64,000 nt of DNA. Origin: Ignatzschineria sp. RMDPL8A. Lineage in GTDB: Bacteria > Pseudomonadota > Gammaproteobacteria > Cardiobacteriales > Wohlfahrtiimonadaceae. The notes below the pieces were generated by a model. That model saw only the letters and a list, made by a program, of their open reading frames with translations, did no database searches and was not told the origin of the DNA. Position 1 is the first letter of the stretch. Every line of letters starts with the position of its first letter. Both the position numbers and the translations under genes were made by a program. The stretch covers positions 682,001 through 746,000 of the forward strand of contig NZ_JAPPWA010000002.1 in the NCBI RefSeq assembly GCF_029815055.1. Reading direction: 5' to 3'. Positions 25,722 to 35,000 of this stretch are shown one piece after another.

Positions 25722-28629
25722 GTTACCCGCCGAATAGGCGGCTTAGAAAGTTATAGATCGAGGCTCTGAAAGCTTCTGCAAGTTACCCGCCGAATAGGCG
25801 GCTTAGAAAAATCCCAACACCTAAAGCATCGTTATCAGCTTGTTACCCGCCGAATAGGCGGCTTAGAAATCAAATAACTCTAGTAAATTTTTCATTTTAT
25901 TGTTACCCGCCGAATAGGCGGCTTAGAAAGAAAAGATTGATGGACTGCCGTGAACGAGTAAGTTACCCGCCGAATAGGCGGCTTAGAAACTACGCCTAAA
26001 TACTCTTTTAGCTCCTGCTACGTTACCCGCCGAATAGGCGGCTTAGAAATCAAGCGTAAAAGTAACAGGGGAAGCCTTACGGTTACCCGCCGAATAGGCG
26101 GCTTAGAAATTCACCAAAAGACGGGGACGATATATGGGTATGTTACCCGCCGAATAGGCGGCTTAGAAATTTACCCTTTACATGCCAATCCTTTTACATG
26201 CGTTACCCGCCGAATAGGCGGCTTAGAAAGTTAAATTGGTATCTGTAAATTCAGTGCTAATGTTACCCGCCGAATAGGCGGCTTAGAAATACCCAAATCC
26301 ATGAACCGCATAATTCGACTTGTTACCCGCCGAATAGGCGGCTTAGAAAAGGTTCAGGCAAGACATATGAAGCCGTTTTTAGTTACCCGCCGAATAGGCG
26401 GCTTAGAAATCTGTAAGTGAGAGATGGGGGGATTATGAAACGTTACCCGCCGAATAGGCGGCTTAGAAACATGATATTTATTTCACTTTCATTGATCGAA
26501 GGTTACCCGCCGAATAGGCGGCTTAGAAATTTTGGGCATTAAAAATGCCGCCATACCATTCGTTACCCGCCGAATAGGCGGCTTAGAAATTCGAGCTTAA
26601 TAATGCCCTGTTGAATTTGCAGTTACCCGCCGAATAGGCGGCTTAGAAACGTCGCCTCACTTCATGCTTATTGGTTAACTCGTTACCCGCCGAATAGGCG
26701 GCTTAGAAATAACGGTCTACGCATAGTAACATCCCGTTGATGTTACCCGCCGAATAGGCGGCTTAGAAATTTCTCAATCGTTCCGTCTAACTTGACGATG
26801 AGTTACCCGCCGAATAGGCGGCTTAGAAACTCCCCATCTTTTCGTTGATAGGTATCAATGAGTTACCCGCCGAATAGGCGGCTTAGAAAATTAATCCAAG
26901 AAGCTAGAAAAGAGATTATAGGTTACCCGCCGAATAGGCGGCTTAGAAAAATCGCTTTGGTATCGTTATGTTCTTGCCAACGTTACCCGCCGAATAGGCG
27001 GCTTAGAAACACACGAACCATAGTCCGCATCACAAACTCCGGTTACCCGCCGAATAGGCGGCTTAGAAAAACATTTAACAACATTCCATTTTTAACAGTG
27101 TGTTACCCGCCGAATAGGCGGCTTAGAAAATAAAGACTGGTCGACCGAGATACGTTGCAAGGTTACCCGCCGAATAGGCGGCTTAGAAATTAATTAAAAG
27201 CGATCCGAGCATTAGCGCTATGTTACCCGCCGAATAGGCGGCTTAGAAATTTTGAGCCATTATCTCGATCAACCATCGATCGTTACCCGCCGAATAGGCG
27301 GCTTAGAAATTGCGCCCAATCTTCATAGAGTGAAATGATATGTTACCCGCCGAATAGGCGGCTTAGAAATGCAAGCCGGATGGGGTTTTTTTTGACTCCA
27401 TGTTACCCGCCGAATAGGCGGCTTAGAAAAATTATCAAAGTCATCCCAATCAAAATTAACTGTTACCCGCCGAATAGGCGGCTTAGAAATAACAAATAAT
27501 CTTTGCAGAAGCTTTCAGAGCGTTACCCGCCGAATAGGCGGCTTAGAAAATACTCTTCACCGCACTGGGTACATTGATACAGTTACCCGCCGAATAGGCG
27601 GCTTAGAAAAGACTCGACATTCTCAATTTTAACCGCTGAATGTTACCCGCCGAATAGGCGGCTTAGAAACGTTAAAGCTTGAAACGTAAAAAACCCCCGA
27701 AGTTACCCGCCGAATAGGCGGCTTAGAAATAAGCAGTTAATCTCAGCTTATCTAAACGGCCGTTACCCGCCGAATAGGCGGCTTAGAAACCGCCAGCCTT
27801 CCATGAAACTCTTCAGGATGGGTTACCCGCCGAATAGGCGGCTTAGAAACATGGCGATCAATCACAAAACCCATGCAATCAGTTACCCGCCGAATAGGCG
27901 GCTTAGAAAATAAAGCGGTTCTTTTTTTCGTAAAAGCAATAGTTACCCGCCGAATAGGCGGCTTAGAAAGCACTTCATTACAGCTTTGGAGCAATCCAAT
28001 CGTTACCCGCCGAATAGGCGGCTTAGAAATTTAGTTATCAAGTAATCTCGATTCGGTAAGAGTTACCCGCCGAATAGGCGGCTTAGAAATTGATGGCCTG
28101 TATTAATTGACTTGATATACTGTTACCCGCCGAATAGGCGGCTTAGAAATTATCGAGCGTCATATTCAATCTCTCTGTTCTGTTACCCGCCGAATAGGCG
28201 GCTTAGAAATTGAGTCGTGCGCGAACGGAACGGCGCTGTATGTTACCCGCCGAATAGGCGGCTTAGAAATTCAGAAATGAGAACTAATACAACTTCAGAC
28301 AGTTACCCGCCGAATAGGCGGCTTAGAAAACTGGACGGGTAAGCTCGAAACAGAAAAGAAGGTTACCCGCCGAATAGGCGGCTTAGAAATTCGAAACCAA
28401 ACAGCTCCATAAACTCAAGCGGTTACCCGCCGAATAGGCGGCTTAGAAATTAATCGGAGTTGATTTAGAACCATCTATTTTGTTACCCGCCGAATAGGCG
28501 GCTTAGAAAAAAGGTCAAAACAGTTACCCGTTTATGGATATGTTACCCGCCGAATAGGCGGCTTAGAAAGTTGAAATTTGAACACTACCGCTAGAATTAT
28601 TGTTACCCGCCGAATAGGCGGTTTATGGA
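25722..28629 (+). CRISPR. Type I-F CRISPR array: 49 repeats, 48 spacers
   Basis: The 28-bp repeat consists of GTTACCCGCCGAATAGGCGG followed by the handle CTTAGAAA. Repeats begin at 25722 and recur every 60 bp without exception, so every spacer is 32 bp. 48 repeats are identical; the last (28602-28629) keeps the first 20 bases but ends TTTATGGA, marking the old, trailer end. The palindrome CCGCC/GGCGG is the Csy4 hairpin. No spacer matches elsewhere in the window by eye. Spacers 1 and 30 overlap on opposite strands. Apparent reading frames inside (for example 26858-27133) are repeat artefacts. Confidence 0.99.
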
Positions 28630-28793
28630 TGAGAAAGAGGTGCTCATAAAACACCACAATCATACTGACCAGAACAATCAAAATACTCGTCTGAACAAGA
28701 TGTATCCACCCATCAACTAATCTGGTTTAATAGAGGTGGACACTATATTCAAACCAATAAGAAGCAATCAATAAAACCAAGGGAGAGAAAACG

Positions 28794-28904
28794 ATGGATA
28801 CCATTATTATTGTGTGGCGCTATCTTTATAAGAATCTAAAAATATTTGTCGTGCCGGCACTTGTGGTGCTGCTTACGATCTATCTGTTAAAGACGTTTAA
28901 ATAG
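28794..28904 (+). CDS. 36-residue predicted single-span membrane protein
   Basis: ATG at 28794 with GGGAGAG 8 nt upstream. The frame begins MDTIIIVWRYLYKNLKIF and continues with a hydrophobic segment VVPALVVLLTIYLL and a basic end KTFK, then TAG. The pattern is a short N-terminal stretch, basic residues, one membrane helix and a positive tail. It is followed by a strong terminator. It lies between the array and the right flanking repeat. No family recognised; it could be a small regulatory or toxin-like membrane peptide, but nothing proves it is expressed. Confidence 0.5.
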   Translation: MDTIIIVWRYLYKNLKIFVVPALVVLLTIYLLKTFK

Positions 28905-28923
28905 GCAGTTAATAATAGACACT

Positions 28924-28962
28924 AAAAGCCCCAACCGACGTGTTTGTCAGATTGGGGCTTTT
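28924..28962. terminator. Bidirectional terminator
   Basis: AAAAGCCCCAA / TTGGGGCTTTT, 11-bp perfect stem, between the small membrane ORF and the end of the minus-strand glutamate-synthase-like gene. Confidence 0.85.
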
Positions 28963-28989
28963 GTCTATTTAGATGAAATTTTAGCGTTA

Positions 28990-29023
28990 ACTACATCGCT
29001 TTGGTGTTGGGTTGGAAGCTATC
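28990..29023 (+). repeat. Right copy of the 34-bp direct repeat (3' end of the glutamate-synthase-like gene)
   Basis: Differs at two positions from 16339-16372. It covers codons for DSFQPNTKAM and the stop of the intact gene. The pair brackets 12.6 kb that contains the whole CRISPR-Cas locus. Confidence 0.75.
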
Positions 29024-30619
29024 GGTTTGGGCAATCTCCCAGATGTTGTTGTAGTAAACACTGTCGGCGGTGCCATCAAGGAGCGCGCCTTTTTTGATGT
29101 AGTAGTGCGTATTTGAGAAGAGTCGAACCTCATTTTCAGTGGTGCGCAGACTCAAATGTTGCGGGAGCAGATCTTGCGGATGAGAGACGCCGGCCGATGA
29201 AAGAATCTCAGAGAGTGCGTGAAGCGTATTTTTGTGGAAGTTGGCTACACGGACTTTTTTATCTTTCACCACAAGGGAATGTTGGCGAATCGGATCTTGC
29301 GTTGCAATCCCCGTTGGGCAGGTATTGGTATGGCATGAGCGCGATTGAATGCACCCAAGCGCAAACATAAATCCACGGGCAGAGTTAACCCAGTCCGCTC
29401 CCATTGCGAGAATGCGAGTGATGTCAAAGGCGGTGATAATTTTACCGCTCGCACCAATTTTAATTTGATCGCGCAGCCCCACCCCAGTTAAGACGTTATG
29501 GACAAATAAAAGCCCCTCTTGAAGCGGCATGCCGATATGGTCGGCAAATTCGATCGGCGCAGATCCCGTGCCGCCTTCTTTACCATCTACTACGATAAAG
29601 TCTGGCACAATACCGGTTTTAATCATCGCTTTTGCAATTGCCATAAACTCCCAAGGATGGCCCACGCAGAGCTTAAATCCAACGGGTTTTCCAAGGCTGA
29701 GTTCACGCAGTTGCTGGATAAATTCAAGCAGTTCAACCGGCGTACTAAAGGCGCTATGATTGGAAGGTGAGATACAGTCGCGATCTTGCGGAACACCGCG
29801 AGCTTCGGCAATTTCAGGGGTGATTTTATCTTTGGGAAGTACACCGCCATGGCCAGGTTTTGCCCCTTGGCTGATCTTAATTTCGATCATTTTTACCTGC
29901 TCAAGAGAGGCTTGTTTGGCAAATTTTTCAGGATCGAAATGCCCATCATCGGTACGGCATCCAAAATAGCCACTGCCGAGTTCCCACACAAGGTCGCCCC
30001 CATGTTTTTTGTGATAAATACTGATGCCGCCTTCGCCGGTATCGTGGAAGAAGTTACCAAGTTTCGCGCCGCCGTTTAAGGATTCCACCGCGCGAGAACT
30101 GAGCGCGCCAAAACTCATGGCTGAGATATTTAAAATCGATGCTGAGTAGGGCTGCGAGCAGGCTTTATTGCCGATGGTAATGCGGAAGGTGTTGGGATCG
30201 GGCGCCGGAACCGGCGTCATTGAATGGGTGATATGCTGATACCCCGGTTTATAAACATCTTCGAGCGTTCCAAAAGCGATGCTGGAATCGGCTTTGAGAT
30301 TGCGGGCACGCGCATAGACAAGATTGCGTTCGTGGTGGGTAAAGGGTACCGCTTCGTTGTCGGCCTCGATAAAATATTGGCGAATTTCAGATCTAAAATG
30401 TTTCAGAAGATAACGCAGATTCCCGATCACCGGGTAGTTTTTTCGTACGGCATAAGTATCTTGCATCATGTCGACAACGCCAATAATCGTCAAAATTGCC
30501 GTAATTGAGACTAAAATAAGATTGGTGGTTGTAGGTTTGAGAAAGAAAATCCCATATAATGTAAAGGCGAGAACGCCGATAAAGACGAGGTAACGACCGA
30601 AACGGTGAACTAATGACAT
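28991..30619 (-). CDS. FMN-binding glutamate-synthase-family protein
   Basis: 542 residues. Two N-terminal hydrophobic segments (about 10-50) suggest membrane attachment. The body is the FMN-binding barrel of glutamate synthase large subunit: NISAMSFGALSSRAVESLN, GEGGIS, KISQGAKPGHGG, VDGKEGGTG, and an Fe-S motif C-x5-C-x4-C in GCIQSRSCHTNTCPTG. It lacks the glutaminase domain of true GltB, so it belongs to the short GOGAT-like oxidoreductases of uncertain donor. AGAGGA precedes the start. Its 3' end is duplicated at 16339. A large GltD/Nfn-like flavoprotein is encoded nearby at 32017. Confidence 0.85.
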   Translation of the reverse strand: MSLVHRFGRYLVFIGVLAFTLYGIFFLKPTTTNLILVSITAILTIIGVVDMMQDTYAVRKNYPVIGNLRYLLKHFRSEIRQYFIEADNEAVPFTHHERNLVYARARNLKADSSIAFGTLEDVYKPGYQHITHSMTPVPAPDPNTFRITIGNKACSQPYSASILNISAMSFGALSSRAVESLNGGAKLGNFFHDTGEGGISIYHKKHGGDLVWELGSGYFGCRTDDGHFDPEKFAKQASLEQVKMIEIKISQGAKPGHGGVLPKDKITPEIAEARGVPQDRDCISPSNHSAFSTPVELLEFIQQLRELSLGKPVGFKLCVGHPWEFMAIAKAMIKTGIVPDFIVVDGKEGGTGSAPIEFADHIGMPLQEGLLFVHNVLTGVGLRDQIKIGASGKIITAFDITRILAMGADWVNSARGFMFALGCIQSRSCHTNTCPTGIATQDPIRQHSLVVKDKKVRVANFHKNTLHALSEILSSAGVSHPQDLLPQHLSLRTTENEVRLFSNTHYYIKKGALLDGTADSVYYNNIWEIAQTDSFQPNTKAM

Positions 30620-30755
30620 CTTAAAGATTATCCTCTTAAATTTTGAGTGGTTCGCATAAAATGGGCTATATGATAACGTAAATACGATTATTGCGTGATT
30701 AAAAATGTAAAACTACACAATAACTACATTTTACTGAATCGGGAACAAGGATACA

Positions 30756-31421
30756 ATGAAAGAAGCTGAAAATAGCTGGGATAACGAGATCGTCCCGCGC
30801 CGAAAACTGGATGAAAAAGAGTATAAGGTGCGCGGTGGGCGAATTCGTAATGAAAAACGGGTGATTGGGCAGATCGGGCGGAAACGTGTGGAGATCCGCG
30901 AAATCGCCATTGCGGTGCGTCGCTCGTTACAGCTGTCGTATGTGGAGCCTCTGTTTCAAAATATGTTGCAACCGCCCCTTAAAGGCCAGCTCTATATCTA
31001 TACGATCGGCCGGCGTTATTGGGTGATCGGTGCGCGAAAAGCGGAGTTTGCCAATGTGTTTCGTTTCTATGAAAAAGAGATTCGCGATTCCCTTGAAAAG
31101 CATCTCAATAAAGTCTCGCAAAAAACCTGGCGCGTGCCGCCCTTTAAAGTGAAAGTGATTCCGCAAAATCCCGATGATCTCCATTATCAAGAGGAGCTCG
31201 AAGCGCTCTTTGATGTCACCTCGGTGCCGATGCTCTCCAAAGCTGAAAAACGCCGGCATGAAAAAGTAAAAGTGCTCGGGAAACCTTCCGAAGCGCCCAA
31301 TCCCGATATCTCGTCTAAAATTCAAGCGATCAGTGCATGGCTTCATGAAGAGAATAAGCGCTTTAAACAGACCGAACGGGAAAAGAGAGAAAAACGACTC
31401 CATGATCTACAAAACGGATAA
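30756..31421 (+). CDS. Hypothetical protein with a DUF721/DciA-like core
   Basis: 221 residues, highly charged. The middle part (about 52-115: SLQLSYVEPLFQNMLQPPL, then GRRYWVIGARKAEFANVFR and FYEKEIRDSLEKHL) has the strand-helix pattern of DUF721/DciA proteins, which help load the replicative helicase in bacteria without DnaC. Similarity is judged by eye and weak. The N- and C-terminal parts are basic and probably disordered. It overlaps recX by 20 bp, so the two are translated together. Divergent from the glutamate-synthase-like gene. Confidence 0.45.
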   Translation: MKEAENSWDNEIVPRRKLDEKEYKVRGGRIRNEKRVIGQIGRKRVEIREIAIAVRRSLQLSYVEPLFQNMLQPPLKGQLYIYTIGRRYWVIGARKAEFANVFRFYEKEIRDSLEKHLNKVSQKTWRVPPFKVKVIPQNPDDLHYQEELEALFDVTSVPMLSKAEKRRHEKVKVLGKPSEAPNPDISSKIQAISAWLHEENKRFKQTEREKREKRLHDLQNG

Positions 31422-31917
31422 TCCTTGGGGCGATGAAGCCTCCGCTAAAAAACGCCGGAAGACGCGAGAACCGCATCCATTTACTCAATATGGGCATGCG
31501 GGAGAATCAGCAATTCCGGAGGAAGAGCGCGAGGAGTTTGAGAAATATTGGTATCAGCGCGGGCTCAATTTTTTAGTCAGACGAGAGCATAGTGCCGTTG
31601 AGATGATGGAAAAATTGACGCAGCGAGGCTGTCCGGATTGGTTGGCGGATCGGCTGATTGCGCGCTTTAAAGAGCTCAACTATTTAAGTCTTGAGCGATT
31701 TGCTTACAGTTATTCAAAAAACCGGGCCGATCTTGGTTACGGGCCGATTCGTACACGTTATGAGCTTGGTTATCACGACATTCCCGGGAATGCGATTGAT
31801 GAGGCATTTGCTGAGATCGATTGGGAGAGTGCCCGAGAGGTCGCAGAACGTAAAATTAGGCAAGATGATCCGATTAAACGCCGGCAAGCGCTCTATCGGC
31901 GGGGATTTTCCGATTAA
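31402..31917 (+). CDS. recX: RecX family regulatory protein
   Basis: 171 residues. Helical repeats typical of RecX: FLVRREHSAVEMMEKLTQRG, LIARFKELNYLSLERFAYSY, LGYGPIRTRYELGYHDIPG and AREVAERKIRQDDPIKRRQA. RecX binds RecA filaments and limits their activity. The start at 31402 (MIYKTDNPWG) inside the preceding gene is preferred; the frame also opens at 31333. It is not next to recA here; it is coupled to the DciA-like gene. Confidence 0.8.
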   Translation: MIYKTDNPWGDEASAKKRRKTREPHPFTQYGHAGESAIPEEEREEFEKYWYQRGLNFLVRREHSAVEMMEKLTQRGCPDWLADRLIARFKELNYLSLERFAYSYSKNRADLGYGPIRTRYELGYHDIPGNAIDEAFAEIDWESAREVAERKIRQDDPIKRRQALYRRGFSD

Positions 31918-31940
31918 CGTAGAGATGTTGATCTATAACG

Positions 31941-31969
31941 TTATTAAATACGGGGTTTCTCTGTATAAT
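31941..31969 (+). promoter_or_regulatory. Promoter of the large flavoprotein gene
   Basis: TTATTA (31941-31946) - 17 bp - TATAAT (31964-31969), 47 bp upstream of the start codon. -35 is moderate, -10 perfect. Confidence 0.55.
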
Positions 31970-32016
31970 AGTGCGCATTAATCGGTTTTATATTTATTGA
32001 TAGAGAAGGATAGGGT

Positions 32017-35000
32017 ATGTCATTAGATAAGATGTTGAGCCAAAAAGGGCTCTCTTTCAAACAGCTACAAACCTTAGAGGGATTGCGAACCTTAGATCAG
32101 CAATATTGCGATTTTTTACCCGCAGACCTTCTTGAAGCGCTCCAAAAATGGCGCATGGGCAACCTGCCGATGAGTGAGATGGAAGAATCTGAATTCCAGA
32201 TCAAACTTGGGGAGCAGTTAAACCAATTTTTATCAGAGACATTTGGCATCAGTGACGAAACCAAAAAACTGATTGACGTTGCTGAAGAACATAAAGCATT
32301 GATGGCGTTTAAAGAGCGCTTTATACAGCGGGGCGCACGTCGCTATCGTCGCGAAGTCGAGGGCGATTTTGAAACGCATCATACAATGCTCCTTGGGAAA
32401 ATTGACGGCAATTCAAGCGAACGTTTAGAAGATCGCGTTGCTCGTTATGCGCTTACATTAGAAGCCGGCTCGCCCGAAGAAGAGGCGATTTTTCAGTGGG
32501 GGTATTTAGCGTTAAACGATCCCCGCGGACAAGAGCGCGTTAAAGATTGGGTCACCTTTAAATTCCCAGAACGCGTTGATCATACCGCATTAGTTGATAC
32601 TAAAGAGGCGAGCTTTCAGGGCATTCCCGTTAAAATCGGTACGCGCCCAAATCGTCGTCGTGATGGCTTTGCACTTACTGATCACCGCATGGATAAACGC
32701 GAAGTGGCGAGTGAAATTGCCTATTGTAAATATTGTCACGATCATGATGGGGATTTCTGTAGCATTGGCTTCCCGACGAAAAAGGGTGAGCCTGAATTAG
32801 GTTTTAGAGATGGCCCACTTGGAAAACCGTTAGTCGGTTGTCCGCTTGAAGAGAAAATCTCCGAGATGCAACGCCTTGAGAAAGATGGATTCTCCATCGG
32901 GGCGCTTGCCATTATGATGGTGGAAAACCCGATGGCACCGGCGACCGGGCATCGTATCTGTAATGACTGTATGAAATCCTGTATCTATCAGCGTCAAGAG
33001 CCGGTTAACATTCCACAAATTGAAACCAATATTTTAACCACCGTTCTCGATCTTCCTTGGGGTGTTGAGTTATACGATATTCTCGCGCGCTGGAATCCTC
33101 TAAAACGTGAAGGATATCTACCAGCAGATCCTAATAATCGTAAAGTACTCGTTGCGGGAATGGGGCCTGCGGGCTTTACCATGGCGCATTATCTCTCGCA
33201 AGCGGGCTGTTATGTTGCTGGGGTGGATGGGCTTAAAATTGAACCGCTTCCACAAGAATTGCTTGATAATCCCGTCAAAGAGTGGTCGTCTTTAGAAGAA
33301 AATCTCGATGAGCGTATCCTCTACGGATTTGGTGGGGTTGCGGAATATGGAATCACCGTGCGCTGGGATAAAAACTTCCTTAAACTGATCTATTTAACCT
33401 TGGCGCGTCGTCAAAATATCGATATTTATGGCGGGATTCGCCTAGGCGGTACGATGATGCTCGAAGATGCCTTTGAACTTGGCTTTGACCACGTTTCAAT
33501 GGCGGTGGGAGCAGGTTTACCGCGCGTCCTTAAAATTGAAAATTCGCTCGCAAAAGGGATGAAACAAGCCTCTGATTTCTTAATGGCGATGCAATTAACC
33601 GGCGCGGCAAAAGCGACATCACTTGCAACGCTTCAAGTGCGTCTTCCGGCCGTTGTGATCGGGGGCGGACTTACCGCGATCGATACCGCAACAGAAGTGC
33701 AAGCCTACTATATTAAACAGGTGGAAAAAGTGCTTCGCCGTGTAGAGATCTTAGGTGAAGCGAAAATTCGCGAGAATTTATCCCCTGAAGATAATGATAC
33801 ATTAACGGAATTTTTAGCCCATGGCCGCGAAGTCCGTGAGGAGCGTTCGCGCGCGGAAGGCATGAAAGAGATGCCAAACTTTACCCCGCTCATTCAAAAA
33901 TGGGGTGGCGTGATGATTGCGTATCGCCGTACCATGGAGGAATCGCCTGCTTATCGCCTCAATCATGAAGAGATCATTAAAGCCTTTGAAGAGGGCATTC
34001 ACTTTGGTGAAGAGCTCAATCCGCAAGGGGTGGATCTTGATAAATATGGTCACGTGGAATCGATTCGTTTTACTAAAAATGATGAGGTGGTCAAGGTGCC
34101 GGCGCGTTGCGTATTAGTGGCTGCAGGAACCTCGCCCAATACCATCTACGCGAACGAGCATAAAGGCTCGCTCGAGATTGAAGCGGATAACCATTTCCAA
34201 GGATTTGATATCGATGGTAAGAAGATTGAAGTGGATTGGGAGAGTACGCCAAAAGATGAGTTTGCACCCTTCACCTCCTATCGCGATGGCGATAAACGCG
34301 TCTCTTACATTGGCGATACGCACCCAACCTTTAACGGAAACGTGGTAAAAGCGATCGCAAGTGCGAAGCGTTCATCGGAAAAAGTGATGGAAGCGCTCGA
34401 AGCACTTCCGGATAACACGGTATCGAATGATGAGCTGAGCGCGTTTTTGCGTCAAGGCTTAGTGGCGACGATTAAATCAATCGATAGCAGTAATCCCACC
34501 ATGGCTGAAGTTTGGGTAAAAGCGCCGATGGCCGCGAAAAACTTCAAGCCTGGTCAATTCTTCCGTATGCAGACCTTTGAGCAACACTCAGAAGTTGTGG
34601 AAGGAACGCGCATGCAGATTCCGCTCTTAACCGTTTCAGGAACGGGCGCGACAGAGGATTCAATTCGCCTGTTAGTCTTCCAATGGGGAACCGGCCAGCG
34701 CTTAATTCCGCACCTTAAAGCGGGCGATCCGGTGATTTTAGCCGGACCTACCGGGGCGCCGACCGATCTTCCAAGCGGGAAAACGATTCTCGTTGTGGCA
34801 GGGCGTTGGGGCGCGGCGGTAATGCTCGATATTGGGGTCGCACTCCGTGAGGCGGGTAATAAGGTGATCTACCTTGCGGCGATGGGTCAAAAAGAAGATG
34901 TGGATCATATGGATGAGCTTGAAGCGGGTGCGGATCAGATTATCTGGTGTGTACAGCGCGGAGAGAAAATCACGCCACGTCGTCCTCAAGACCGCAGTGT

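Noticed and set aside
26858-27994. Open frames of 80-91 codons on both strands within the array, with repeating YPPNRRLRK or SKPPIRRVT motifs
   Set aside because: They are translations of the CRISPR repeat; the 60-bp period is a multiple of three, so frames stay open by construction.
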